Origin: Chthoniobacteraceae bacterium
GTDB lineage: Bacteria; Verrucomicrobiota; Verrucomicrobiia; Chthoniobacterales; Chthoniobacteraceae
NCBI GenBank assembly: GCA_947471505.1
Contig: CANIWM010000004.1
Location: forward strand, 1-64,000
Direction: 5' to 3'
Length of the DNA: 64,000 nt
The notes beneath the pieces are model-generated. The model searched no databases and was not told the DNA's origin. It saw only the letters and a list, made by a program, of their open reading frames with translations. The translations under genes and the position numbers were made by a program. Of this stretch, positions 17,502 through 27,000 are shown piece by piece; the first letter of the stretch is position 1; each line of letters begins with the position of its first letter.

Positions 17502-17529
17502 AGTGGGCAGTTGGCAGTGACTGCCCACT
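17502..17529. terminator. Bidirectional hairpin between gcvH and permease gene
   Basis: Arms AGTGGGCAGT (17502-17511) and ACTGCCCACT (17520-17529) are exact reverse complements, with an 8-nt loop. It is placed between two convergent stop codons (17489 and 17532). There is no clear T-run, so this is called a terminator on position and structure only. Confidence 0.5.
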
Positions 17530-17531
17530 GA

Positions 17532-18455
17532 CTACAACCGCTGCCTCCGCCCCCGCAGCCCATCCGCCACAACGGCGAGCAGGATCACGAAGCCCTGAAT
17601 CGCCTTCTCCCAATACGCCTGCACATGGAAATGGGTCAGCGCTGGGTTTACATTTGCGAGCAAGATAAGGCCGGGGAAAACGCCCCACAGCCGCCCGCGC
17701 CCACCGCTCACCGCCACGCCGCCGACCACGCAAGCGGCGATCACTTTCATCTCCAGTCCGTCGCCGCACGTCGGCTGTACTTGGGGCGATTGCACCGTGT
17801 TCAAAACAGCAGCCAGTCCCGTCAGCGCGCCCATCAGCACGAACACGCCAAAGGTCACCCGCTTCGGGTCCACGCCCGCCAATCGCGCCGCTTCCGCGTC
17901 TGTGCCCACGGCGTAAACGTGGCGACCAGCGGCCACGTTGCGCATCATCCACGCAGCGACAGCCAGCATCGCCACCGAGAAAACAATCAGCGTCGTCTGC
18001 CCGCTCGTTTGGCTCATCCCGAACCACTGCACGCCAGCGGGCAGATTGAGCAGCCGCCCTTCCTGCCACAGCCGTAGCGCCTCCTGCCACGTCACCATCG
18101 TCGCCAGCGTCACCACGATACTCGGCAGCCTCAGCCACGCCACGAGCGCGCCGTTGAGCAGTCCCATCAGCGCCCCCGCAGCAATCGCCCCACCGATGGC
18201 GACCGCCAGCCCATGTGGAGCCAGTCGCCACGCCACCACCGCGCACATCCCGAACTGCGCGCCCACGGAAATATCAATCTGCCGCGCCACCATCACCAGC
18301 GTCATCCCGATAGCCACGACCAGCGCCGGAGTCTGCGCCGTGAGCCGCGAAAGGAGCGGCTGAAGCGCAAAAAAGTGCGGCGCAAAAACGGCAAGCGTCA
18401 GTATCAACACCCCCAACGCCGCAGCGACAGACAACTCGCGGAAATAACGATTCAT
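17532..18455 (-). CDS. RbsC-type sugar ABC transporter permease
   Basis: 307 residues from the ATG at 18455 (MNRYFRELSVAAALG); about eight to ten transmembrane helices. The pattern ALVVAIGMTLVMVARQIDISVG and the loop GRHVYAVGTDAEAARLAGVDPKRV are characteristic of branched-chain/ribose-type (BPD_transp_2) permeases such as RbsC and XylH. The central ISVG and GxxAARLAGV coupling-loop residues are intact. Normally such a permease is encoded with an ATPase and a periplasmic sugar-binding protein; neither is next to it here, at either end, so its partners must lie elsewhere or be lost. Substrate cannot be predicted. Confidence 0.85.
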   Translation of the reverse strand: MNRYFRELSVAAALGVLILTLAVFAPHFFALQPLLSRLTAQTPALVVAIGMTLVMVARQIDISVGAQFGMCAVVAWRLAPHGLAVAIGGAIAAGALMGLLNGALVAWLRLPSIVVTLATMVTWQEALRLWQEGRLLNLPAGVQWFGMSQTSGQTTLIVFSVAMLAVAAWMMRNVAAGRHVYAVGTDAEAARLAGVDPKRVTFGVFVLMGALTGLAAVLNTVQSPQVQPTCGDGLEMKVIAACVVGGVAVSGGRGRLWGVFPGLILLANVNPALTHFHVQAYWEKAIQGFVILLAVVADGLRGRRQRL

Positions 18456-18585
18456 AGCGGAAACATCACCCCGTGTGGTTCGCACGCCATGCCGTCTCCC
18501 GGCAAGCGCGAAACGTCATTGATCGGACAAACCGCTTGCCAAGATTGGAGCGACTTACAATAGTCCCGCCCCTCCGCGAAGAAAC

Positions 18586-18657
18586 GCCGGTGTAGCTCAG
18601 AGGTAGAGCAGACGATTCGTAATCGTCAGGTCAAGGGTTCAATTCCCTTCACCGGCT
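18586..18657 (+). tRNA. tRNA-Thr (anticodon CGT)
   Basis: A full cloverleaf can be drawn. The acceptor arm GCCGGTG (18586-18592) pairs with CACCGGC (18650-18656). The D-arm follows as TAGCTCAGAGGTAGAGCA. The anticodon stem GACGA/TCGTC encloses the loop TTCGTAA, giving anticodon CGT for the threonine codon ACG. The T-arm is AAGGG-TTCAATT-CCCTT and the discriminator is T. No CCA is encoded. Length is 72 nt. No integrase or duplicated 3' end is visible next to it, so there is no sign of an integrated element. Confidence 0.93.
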
Positions 18658-18811
18658 CCCCGTTGATTTTCAATGGCTTGCGCGACTTGGGTCGAACCAC
18701 TTTCAGTGGCGTTTGGGACGTACAGAAAAACGGGTCTTGTCCGGCATGTTCAGGCCTATGAGACCGAGTTCCCCAGAATTTAAACGCGGTATCGAGCTCT
18801 TTAGTGGTCAA

Positions 18812-18967
18812 TTAAAACGCAGCCAGAAACACTTGCTCGTAGGCGGCAATGAATCCGCTTGTGGATCCTGCGGCCGTCGCTGCATCCGCAAAAGCGATGT
18901 TGTTGATGGTAAACCCGAGACCCAAGACAGCGGCGCTGACGAGTGTCAGAATGTTGTTTCTTCTCAC
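18812..18967 (-). CDS. Tiny secreted-peptide ORF, unknown
   Basis: The frame from a GTG at 18967 gives 51 residues. It has a good signal-peptide profile: MRRNNILTLVSAAVLGLGF, then INNIAFADA as a likely cleavage region. A short polar tail TAAGSTSGFIAAYEQVFLAAF follows. An in-frame stop lies nine codons upstream, so the start cannot be far away. No strong ribosome-binding site is visible. Codon use in this frame looks more like protein than the longer shadow frames across the same DNA. It lies alone between the tRNA and the end of the export operon (19024). It could be a small periplasmic peptide or the stump of a lost gene. Confidence 0.4.
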   Translation of the reverse strand: MRRNNILTLVSAAVLGLGFTINNIAFADAATAAGSTSGFIAAYEQVFLAAF

Positions 18968-19023
18968 ACTTAAAGATGAGAGCGCGCCCGCTCACACGGT
19001 GGTTGTATCCACCACCAAAAACT

Positions 19024-19812
19024 TTACTCCGCAGCCGTGCGCGGAACTTTCATTTCGCCGAGCCCGCCGGCCGTGAACTCCCGATCTTCGTAAATCACAT
19101 CGTGCCGCAGACGCGAGCCGTCGAGCTCCGTGACAGAGTCCTTCTGCGCGCGTATCGACAGTGTTGCAGGGATGTGGCGCTTCCGATCGTCCGTCGCGAC
19201 ACTCATCGTATCGATGCGCCGGACGACTTGCCCAGATGCGGAATATTTTTCCACACGCAACGGAACAAATCGACGCGTGTCCACCCAACTGCGGACGCTG
19301 GCGTAGCTGGATTGCTGCCCCTTTCCGGGCTTCGATTCCAGAATCTGGCACGGCACCCGGTCCACGGTTTCCGTGCCTACGATGGCCTGCTTTTCCCACG
19401 TGTAGAAGTTTTCGAGCACATCCCCGTAAGAAAGGTCGCTGCCGAAGAGCGCTTCTTTTCCCTGCGCCGCATCGAGTGCTCGCGAAGTATTGGGCGGGGT
19501 GAAAATCGCACCCGTCAGCGGCTGATTCCCTGCCCTTCGCAGCAGCACTGCCTCGCCCTTGCGCTCCTTTGGCCACAATACTTGATAGACTACCTCCGTC
19601 GCATTCGCAGTGCGCCGCTGCTTGATTTGGATTTGCAGCGCCACCTTCGCTTCCCCCGGTCGCTGAACATCCAGCCGGAGTCGGACGTATGAGTTTCCGT
19701 CTTGCTGCAGTGCGGCGAGCTTCTCGGCGAGTTCAGAAGCAGTGGGCTCTGCGGCGCTGAGTCTGGCAGTGAATGCGAGTGCGAGTGTGAGATTGCGGAA
19801 TAATGTTTTCAT
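19024..19812 (-). CDS. LolA-like outer-membrane lipoprotein-sorting family protein
   Basis: 262 residues from the ATG at 19812, with signal peptide MKTLFRNLTLALAFTARLSAA. The mature part has the half-barrel pattern of the outer membrane lipoprotein-sorting protein family (PF17131-like). This includes YVRLRLDVQRPGEAKVALQI, then VLWPKERKGEAVLLRR, LFGSDLSYGDVLENFY and RVPCQILESKP. These proteins are relatives of LolA/LolB and bind lipids in a hydrophobic cavity in the periplasm. The gene is the last of the polyketide operon, 20 bp after the ABC permease. This makes a periplasmic carrier for a lipid product, working with that transporter, the most economical idea. Confidence 0.8.
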   Translation of the reverse strand: MKTLFRNLTLALAFTARLSAAEPTASELAEKLAALQQDGNSYVRLRLDVQRPGEAKVALQIQIKQRRTANATEVVYQVLWPKERKGEAVLLRRAGNQPLTGAIFTPPNTSRALDAAQGKEALFGSDLSYGDVLENFYTWEKQAIVGTETVDRVPCQILESKPGKGQQSSYASVRSWVDTRRFVPLRVEKYSASGQVVRRIDTMSVATDDRKRHIPATLSIRAQKDSVTELDGSRLRHDVIYEDREFTAGGLGEMKVPRTAAE

Positions 19813-19832
19813 AATGAGTTGCAGGAAAAGAA

Positions 19833-20948
19833 TCACCCTTGCATCGCGAGGCTCGGAGTGAGCCGCGAGCTTCGCCAAGCTGGATAGATGCCGCTGATCA
19901 CGCCGACGACGAGCGCGATGAGGACGGAATTAATCATGAGGCCGACGCTCAAGTCCGGCTCCAGAAGACCGTGAATGGCCGGCAACGTCTCCATGATTTT
20001 TACACCGGCGACGCCGATCAAAACGCCGCCGATTCCGCCAAAAAAGCCGAGCAACGCAGACTCCCACAGAATCATCCGGATGATGCGGCTGCGCTTCCAC
20101 CCGATCGCGAGAAGAATGCAAATCTCCTGCTTCCGCTCAAACACCGTCATCAGCATCGTGTTCATCACCCCGAGAACGCCGACAATCACCGCCAGCAACG
20201 AAGTTCCCCAGCTCATCGCGCTGATGAAACGATACGCCTGACTATTGCCCACGTGCTCGCCGGCAACCATCGCCCGTGCCTCGGGCACGACGCTGTTGAT
20301 GGCCACGCACAATCGTTTTACATCGTCCTCGCTCGACCCGGGTGTGGCACGAACATCGATGATATTGATCTTACCTTCGTTGCCGGAAATCTCCTGAAAC
20401 AGCGGCAGCGAAATAATGAGCGAACCGTTCTCGACCAACGCGCCGCCGTCGATGATGCCGACGACCTTCAGCTCCTTCGTCTCGAGTTGCACGGTGTCGC
20501 CGAGCTTTTTCTTCAGCACTTCCGCGGCGGTCTGTCCGAGCACGACAGCAGGCTCTTCGGCATCTGTCGGCATGCGACCGGAAATGAGCTTCAGATTTTG
20601 CCACGAGAACCCGCCCCATTCGCGCGCGGATATGATCATCATCGAGGAGTCCTCGACGCTCGTCATATCCACAAAAATCGAGCACGTCGCCGCGATGCCC
20701 GGCAGTTTTGCAATGCGGTCGCGCACATTTGCAGCAAATGGTTTCGGGGCCAGTGCGCTGCCCATGTTGCTCACCACGACATCCGTTCCACGCGCCTTCA
20801 TCCCGGCCGCCCAGCTTTGCTCGAAGCCGCGTGAGATTCCCACCAACGCAACGACCGCCGCAATGCCGATGGAGATGCCCACGAGCGTGAGCCCGGTCCT
20901 CACCGGACGCCTCAACAATCCACGAATGACTACAATGAAAAATGTCAT
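19833..20948 (-). CDS. MacB/LolC-type ABC transporter permease (cluster export)
   Basis: 371 residues with the FtsX/MacB layout. One N-terminal transmembrane helix (about 17-40, GLTLVGISIGIAAVVALVG) leads to a periplasmic domain of about 200 residues. Three C-terminal helices follow (TSLLAVIVGVLGVMNTML, LLGFFGGIGGVLIGVAGV, INSVLIALVVGVISGIYPAW). The coupling motif ERKQEICILLAIGWKRS is intact. Its ATG overlaps the stop of the ATPase gene (ATGA at 20945-20948). Such mechanotransmission-type permeases extract lipids, lipoproteins or hydrophobic compounds from the inner membrane, which suits a polyketide-lipid cargo. It is distinct from the LolC/E-type gene at 37542-38843, which is probably the housekeeping copy. 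Confidence 0.9.
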   Translation of the reverse strand: MTFFIVVIRGLLRRPVRTGLTLVGISIGIAAVVALVGISRGFEQSWAAGMKARGTDVVVSNMGSALAPKPFAANVRDRIAKLPGIAATCSIFVDMTSVEDSSMMIISAREWGGFSWQNLKLISGRMPTDAEEPAVVLGQTAAEVLKKKLGDTVQLETKELKVVGIIDGGALVENGSLIISLPLFQEISGNEGKINIIDVRATPGSSEDDVKRLCVAINSVVPEARAMVAGEHVGNSQAYRFISAMSWGTSLLAVIVGVLGVMNTMLMTVFERKQEICILLAIGWKRSRIIRMILWESALLGFFGGIGGVLIGVAGVKIMETLPAIHGLLEPDLSVGLMINSVLIALVVGVISGIYPAWRSSRLTPSLAMQG

Positions 20949-21643
20949 AGTTGCTGATCGGATACGATGCGCCCGTCCTTCATTTGAATCGTCCGCGACG
21001 CACGCTGCGCGATCGTCATGTCGTGTGTGACGAGCACCAGCGTCATCTTCTGCTCCCGGTGTATCCGGATGATCAAATCGAGAATGAAATGCGCATTCTC
21101 GCTGTCGAGATTGCCCGTAGGCTCGTCGGCCAGAAGCACGGACGGGCTATTCGCGAGACTCCGTGCGATTGCAACGCGCTGCCGCTCGCCGCCGGAAAGC
21201 TTCGTGGGAAAATGATCGCGCCGCCCTTCGAGTCCCACAGACTCGAGCAACTTCGCCGCGCGCTCTTTCCGCTGCGACATCGACAAGTCGGCCTCAAACA
21301 TCGGCAACTGCACGTTCTCGATGGCGGTGAATGTCGGCAGCAAATGAAAGGCCTGAAAAATAATCCCGATTTCGCGCGCACGATACACCGCCGGAGCCGG
21401 AAGGTCCGCGATGGACTCACCCCGATAATTCAACGTTCCCGCACCCGGAACGTCGAGCGCCCCGAGCATTTGAAGTAGCGTCGTTTTCCCGCAACCACTC
21501 GGTCCGGTGATGGCCACGAACTCGCCTTCGTGAATCCGGAAATCCACGCCCCGCAACGCCTGGCCCCGTCCCTCGTCGTATTCCTTCGTCAGCCCGACGG
21601 CCTCGAAAACGCATGTCTTCCCGTCGTCCTGCGCCGCGCTCAT
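20945..21643 (-). CDS. LolD/MacB-type ABC transporter ATPase (cluster export)
   Basis: 232 residues from the ATG at 21643, chosen because it overlaps the desaturase stop as ATGA; an in-frame start at 21667 is possible but would overlap more. The Walker A is GPSGCGKTT (47-55), the ABC signature LSGGERQ (149-155), and the Walker B VLLADEPTGNLD (169-180). The EPTGNLD form and the AFHLLPTFTAIENVQLP segment are typical of the LolD/MacB/FtsE group. It powers the adjacent permease. Its position after the condensation-domain and desaturase genes ties this transporter to the polyketide operon. Confidence 0.93.
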   Translation of the reverse strand: MSAAQDDGKTCVFEAVGLTKEYDEGRGQALRGVDFRIHEGEFVAITGPSGCGKTTLLQMLGALDVPGAGTLNYRGESIADLPAPAVYRAREIGIIFQAFHLLPTFTAIENVQLPMFEADLSMSQRKERAAKLLESVGLEGRRDHFPTKLSGGERQRVAIARSLANSPSVLLADEPTGNLDSENAHFILDLIIRIHREQKMTLVLVTHDMTIAQRASRTIQMKDGRIVSDQQL

Positions 21644-22593
21644 GGCCGGCCCCCGTCCGTCCGCCACTGCGCGCCGACCCGTGGGTCCCGAAGACTTCGG
21701 AGCAGGTCGATCAACGCTGCACGGTAGTTTGGAAAAGGATGGCGTTCTTCCGGCTCCGCGGGATGCAGCGACGATGCGAGTCCCGGCAACTCCGCGTGCG
21801 GCACGCCGACGTGAATGTGATGCACGCCGTGATACGGCTCATGCAAAAGCGTGAACGACACAATGCGCCCGATCCAGTCGTTCGCCACGATGCTGCGAGT
21901 GGAGCTGTTGACGGTGCTCCCCATCATTCCGACGTGTTCGATATATTTGCGCCAGCTTTGCAGGTTTCCCGCGACAAAGGTCGGCACCGCATACATCCAC
22001 ACAAAATAGCGCCAGAGCTCGAAATGAGACACGGACGCAATGACCACGCACCACACCACGACCACGAGGACGAGTTCCGCCCAAATCCGCCGGCGGACTT
22101 TTCTGCTCCGAATCGGCGAGCCCTTCCGCAGGAACGTTCGCAGAAACAGAAACGGCGTGAAAAACACACCCAGGCTGAGTTCCAGACACGCCGCGAGAAT
22201 TCGCGCCCATCGCGGAGTTCCCGGACGGACGAAGGGCCACAGCTCTTCATCACGCTCCGTCGCGAGGTGCGCGTGGTGGGCCTGATGTGCGGCTCGATAA
22301 AGACTGAAGCTCATGAAGCTGAACACGCCGATCAAGACGCCGTCGAATTCGTTGAAGCGCCGATTGCGCCGCAGCAGACCATGACTCGCCTCGTGAAAGC
22401 CAACCGCCGCTCCGTGCATGAGATGGCTCACAATCATCACCAGCGGCACTGCAAACCAAAGCGATGCGCCGCTTTTCAAGACGAGTGCCAGCGCGATTTC
22501 CGTAAACAGGAAGAGGAAGATGACGATCTGAAATGCCGACCGGCTGACCCAATGTGGCTCGCTTCGTGTGATGTTCGATTCTTCGGAGTTCAT
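21640..22593 (-). CDS. Membrane fatty acid desaturase-family protein
   Basis: 317 residues with four or more transmembrane helices and the three diiron histidine boxes. These are HEASH (67-71), HQAHH (103-107) and EPYHGVHHIH (H255, H258, H259). Membrane desaturases of this type introduce a double bond into an acyl chain; hydroxylases and ketolases share the motifs. The ATG overlaps the stop of the condensation-domain gene (22590-22593) and the stop overlaps the ATPase start, so it is embedded in the operon. It probably modifies the polyketide chain, either on the enzyme-bound product or on the released lipid in the inner membrane. Nothing seems missing. Confidence 0.9.
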   Translation of the reverse strand: MNSEESNITRSEPHWVSRSAFQIVIFLFLFTEIALALVLKSGASLWFAVPLVMIVSHLMHGAAVGFHEASHGLLRRNRRFNEFDGVLIGVFSFMSFSLYRAAHQAHHAHLATERDEELWPFVRPGTPRWARILAACLELSLGVFFTPFLFLRTFLRKGSPIRSRKVRRRIWAELVLVVVVWCVVIASVSHFELWRYFVWMYAVPTFVAGNLQSWRKYIEHVGMMGSTVNSSTRSIVANDWIGRIVSFTLLHEPYHGVHHIHVGVPHAELPGLASSLHPAEPEERHPFPNYRAALIDLLRSLRDPRVGAQWRTDGGRP

Positions 22594-24008
22594 CGTAGAA
22601 TATTGCTGAGGGAGGATGTCGTGCCCGTTGGCGAGCCGCAGGCAGCGGCGAGTGTGGAGAGGTAGAGACGCCCCAAATCCTGAATCTCACCGAGCGGCGC
22701 GAAGCTTTCGCGGAAGAGCCACGCGACCTCCATCGCATCGCCGGTCTCGTTGATTTCGCACGCCAAGGCAAAGCGGGCGGTTCCCGTCGAGCGCATCCGT
22801 AGTTGAAGTGAGAGTCCGGCGACCGACACATCCGGGACCGGATGGTTTTGCAGCGCGAAGCGGACGTCGAACAGCGGGTTGCAACCCGGCTCCGGCGGAG
22901 CGTCCACGGCTTTCACGATCTCCACAAAGGGCATTGCGTTCGCGAATGATTCCACCGTCGCCTGATGAACAGAACGCAGGCTCGAAGCAAATGCGCGCTC
23001 TTTGTCCACAATCCCTCGGAGTGGAACAACGCCGGAACAGTAACCCATCGTCTCACGGACCGCCTGCTTTGTGCGATTCGCCACGGGCGTGCCTACGAGA
23101 ATGTCGTCGGTGTTTGTCCATTCGGACAACGCGATTTGAAACGCAGTGAGCAAAGTGCTGAAAAGCGTCGCACCGTTTCTGCGCGCGAGATCTTTCACTG
23201 CGCGTCCAAGCTCAGCGGGAATGTGCGAGACTTCACGCTGAAGCCGACCGGTGCCCTGCGTGTCCCAAAGTCTTCGGGTTCCCGCGAGGTGGGACTTCCA
23301 GAATGCGCCACGCTGTTCCAATTCCGCCGGGCTCCAAAACGCCCTCTCTGCCGCGCCCCAATCCGTGTAGGAGAGAGGGACTGGCGGGAGAGCGCCGGTT
23401 CCGCCGCGATGGCCTAGCAAGTATGCGGCAAACAAGTCCTGCACAAAGACGCCGAGCGTCCAGCCGTCTGCGATCGCGTGGTGAATGGCGAGCACGAGGA
23501 TGTGTTCGTTGTCAGAGCGCCGGAACACTTCCGCCCGATAGAGCGGCCCTTGAAGCAGCACGAATGGCCGGGCGAAAATTTCGGCGGCGATTTCTTCGAG
23601 CGCCTCGGGCGTGGATGAAAAGTCACGAAACTGCAGGACGGGCGCGCCCGTTTTGCGAACCATCTGCATCGGCTGATCTTTCCCCGGTAGAAACGAGATG
23701 CGCAGCGCCTCCTGCCGATCCACGACTTTTTGCACCGCCGCTTCGCATCCTTTCGGAGTCAATGGACCCCGCAAGTGAATGATGGCGCAGATGTTGTTCA
23801 ATGAATCTGCGGGCGGCACGGGCGATGTTTCCCACAGTTCGCGCTGCGGAAATGTGAGCGGTTGTACGCGCGACTCGCCGCTCTCCAGCCATTGCTTCAG
23901 ACGTGCTCGGTTATCCTGTGAGATCCGGGTTTTAGTTCCCTTTTTCCACGAGGACTTCGTCGGATGGAGTCTCCGGCGCCTCGCCGAGGAGTCGCTCGAT
24001 TTCCGCAT
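22590..24008 (-). CDS. Free-standing NRPS-type condensation domain protein
   Basis: A single condensation (C) domain of about 460 residues, with no adenylation or carrier domain. The catalytic motif HHxxxDG is intact as HHAIADGW. The flanking family features are present: LTFPQRELWE near the start, VDRQEALRISF, DILVGTPVANRTK and a C-terminal floor loop. C domains join an acyl or peptidyl thioester to an amine or, less often, an alcohol. Here the donor is most likely the adjacent polyketide synthase ACP. The start is uncertain: the ATG at 24008 lies inside the last 77 bp of the synthase gene, where residues are Arg/Lys-rich and look like a shadow. A non-ATG start just past the synthase stop (23932) is possible. 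The stop overlaps the desaturase start. Confidence 0.88.
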   Translation of the reverse strand: MRKSSDSSARRRRLHPTKSSWKKGTKTRISQDNRARLKQWLESGESRVQPLTFPQRELWETSPVPPADSLNNICAIIHLRGPLTPKGCEAAVQKVVDRQEALRISFLPGKDQPMQMVRKTGAPVLQFRDFSSTPEALEEIAAEIFARPFVLLQGPLYRAEVFRRSDNEHILVLAIHHAIADGWTLGVFVQDLFAAYLLGHRGGTGALPPVPLSYTDWGAAERAFWSPAELEQRGAFWKSHLAGTRRLWDTQGTGRLQREVSHIPAELGRAVKDLARRNGATLFSTLLTAFQIALSEWTNTDDILVGTPVANRTKQAVRETMGYCSGVVPLRGIVDKERAFASSLRSVHQATVESFANAMPFVEIVKAVDAPPEPGCNPLFDVRFALQNHPVPDVSVAGLSLQLRMRSTGTARFALACEINETGDAMEVAWLFRESFAPLGEIQDLGRLYLSTLAAACGSPTGTTSSLSNILR

Positions 24009-27000
24009 CCGAAAGCGCGTCGATATCCACGGCATCATCGGGCACTACTTCTTTTACAGGTGCCGCAGGTGCCGCAGTCGGGCTGCCCATGTGCTCCGTG
24101 ATCAAGGTCGCGATCTGTCCGATGGTGCGCGCTCTCATCAGACTCGCGGGCGGAAGTGCGATGCCGATGGTGCTCTCGATTGAGTTTTCGATTTCCACCG
24201 CCATCAACGAATCCAGACCCAGGTCCGTGAGAGGCTGGTCGGAGCGAAGGCCCTCGGGCTTCACGCGGAGAACACCGCCCACGACGCTGCGCACGGCCTG
24301 TGCAATCACGTCGGCGCGCTCCTCTGCGGCGCACGATTCGATTCGGAGCCGCCAGTCGCTTTTTGCGCCGCCGGTTTCCGGGCCTTCGATTCCCGCAGCG
24401 TAAATAAGTTCGAGCAACGGACTCTCCTGGCTGCCTCGGAACGATTGCCGCCATTTCGACCAGTCCACACGAAGCGCCATCGCTTGGGTGACGCCGGCAT
24501 TCAGGAAGGTTTCCATCAAAACAAGCACCTCGCCGGGCGACAGCGGGGTCGTGCCCTGACGTGCGAGGTATTCCGCCACGCGCTCATTGCGCGCCACGTA
24601 TCCTTCGCCGCCGAGCGCGCCCCAGTTGATCACGAGCGCCGGAAGACCGTGCGCTTTGCGGTGATATGCGAGCGAATCGAGGAACGCATTTGCAGCAGCG
24701 TAATTGGCCTGCGCCGAGTTTCCGAAGATGCTGGAAACCGATGAGAACATCACGAAGCAATCGAGCGCCAGGCTCTGCGTTGCCTCGTGCAGGAGCCAGG
24801 CACCGTAGGCTTTCGGAGCCATGACTTTTTTCATTCGCTCGCGGTCAAGCGATGCAATCAACGCATCGTCGATGACCATCGCGAGGTGGAACACGCCCTT
24901 GAGCGGCGGCCCGCCCGCGGCGGCCTCCTTCATCAACTGCGCTACGCTATCCGCGTCCCCGATATCGGCCTTCACAACTTGCGTCGAAACTCCGCGCGCT
25001 GTGAGCTTCGCGAGGAATGCGTGCGCTTCCGGCGTTGTAGCGCCGCTGCGACTGACCAGAATGAGGTGTTTCGCTCCGCAGTCTGCCAGCCATTCCGCGA
25101 CGACTTTTCCGAATCCTCCGAAGGCTCCCGTGATCAAATACGCACCGTCGGGCTTCACCACGAACGGAGAAGCCAGAGGCTCACCCAGCCTTGCGACAAA
25201 CGGCTCCGGGAACGATACGATGACCTTGCCCGTGTGCTTGCCCTGCGCCATGAGCCGGAACGCCGCATCGATGCGGCACGCCGGAAACGAGCGGAACGGC
25301 AGCGCCCGCATCGCTCCTTGCGCGACGAGATCGGCAATTTTCCACAGCAAGAGGCCGGTGCGCTCTTCATCGCCGCTGAAAATCGCATCCATCGCGACGA
25401 CGTGGAACGATGCGTTTTTACGCAGCGGCCAAAGCGGGATTCGAGAGTTTTGATAGATGTCGCGCTTGCCGATTTCAACGAACCGACCGAACTGCGCGAG
25501 GCACGAAAGCCCCATCGGAATGGCTTCAGCCGCCAGTGCATTGAGCACCACGTCCACGCCTCTGCCGTTGGTCAGCGCCATGACAGCCTCGGCAAAATCG
25601 CCGCGCCGGGAGTCGATGACGTGCTTCACGCCCAGCACTTCCAGCAATGCGCGTTTGGCCGGGCTTCCGGCACTCGCAATGACTTCGGCCCCGAGATAGT
25701 GCGCGATTTGAATCGCCGCCATCCCAACACCGCCGGCTCCCGCATGGACGAGAATTTTTTCGCCCGCTTGCAAGTGAGCCACGGTCGTCAGTGCGTGCCA
25801 CGATGTCATGAACACCACAGGCAGCGTCGCCGCTTCTTCAAACGACAGACCGTCCGGCATCTTTTGCACGTCACCGGCACGCGCCATCGAGTGCGTTGCG
25901 AGACCGAACACTGCGAGACCGAACACACGATCGCCTGGCGAAACGTGCGTCACGCCTTTGCCGACGGCCCGGATGATGCCCGCGACTTCGTCGCCATAGA
26001 TTCGCGCATCCGCTGTTTCTGCGGGATAAAGCGCGAGAGCCTTCAGAACATCGCGGAAGTTCATTCCGGCTGCCTTGACCTCGATCACGACTTCCCCCGG
26101 CCCGCAGTCTGGAAGGGCAAAAGGCATCAGTTGAAGAGAGTCGAGAATGCCGCGCTCCATCGATTCGAGTCGCAGCGGTACGGTCGGCGCGAGCTCTTGC
26201 TCACGCTTCTCCAAGCCGCGAACGATTCGCCGCACGTAGCGGGCTTCGCTGCGAAACGCGATTTCGCGCTCCGCGTCATGTCGCTGCAATTCCGCCCACA
26301 GGGCGGCATCGTCTGTTTCGTCGGGTTGCGATGGCAGGTCGATTCCACGGCACGTCACATTTGGATACTCGTTCGCAATGACGCGCATCAGTCCGATGGC
26401 AGCCGCCTGCCCCACAGAGACATCGTTGCCGAGGCCGATGGCCTGTGCACCTCGCGTCACCAAATCCAGCCGGACTTTTGCAGCGGGCCAGCCATTCGCG
26501 AGAGCCTGCGCGAGATGGAATAGTCCATCCGTTCCGAGCAGGGCGTTATCTTTGCCGTTCGCAGGCTCCGATTCGTCCAACGTCCACGCATAGACAAAAC
26601 GTTCCGGCGGCGCATCGTCGCAAGCCGCAAGCAACTTGCTCCAGTCTCCAGGCTGCTCTGCACAGACGGTGAATGCATCCGGACCATCCACGGAGAATTC
26701 GCTTCCGCGAATCGCGACCCGACAGCGGACGCCGGATACTCTCAGCGCACTCGCAAGACGCTCGCCGAGCCCCGAGTAATCCGAGAAAACGAGCCACGAC
26801 TGCTCCGTGGGAGCATCGTTTGCAGGAGCGACAACGGGCTGCGGAGCTTCCCATTCCTTGCGCGCCATCAGTCCTATCAGGCTCTCGCCCCCCTGGCTGC
26901 GAATCAGCCCGGACACTGAGGCCGTCTCGCTAAAGCCGGAATCGATCAGCGCCTTCTCCCACTGCGCACGCTCGAGAAGCGGATGCATTGGACGAAGGTC

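Noticed and set aside
18586-18810. Integration site at tRNA-Thr
   Set aside because: No integrase gene and no repeated tRNA 3' end can be found downstream in the window.
18626-18811. Small ORF overlapping tRNA-Thr on the minus strand
   Set aside because: It is an antisense translation of the tRNA and its 3' flank, with the common GEPVKGIEPLT artefact.
24787-26523. 578-residue + strand frame inside the PKS gene
   Set aside because: It is the antisense of the ER and pseudo-KR regions and has no family signal.
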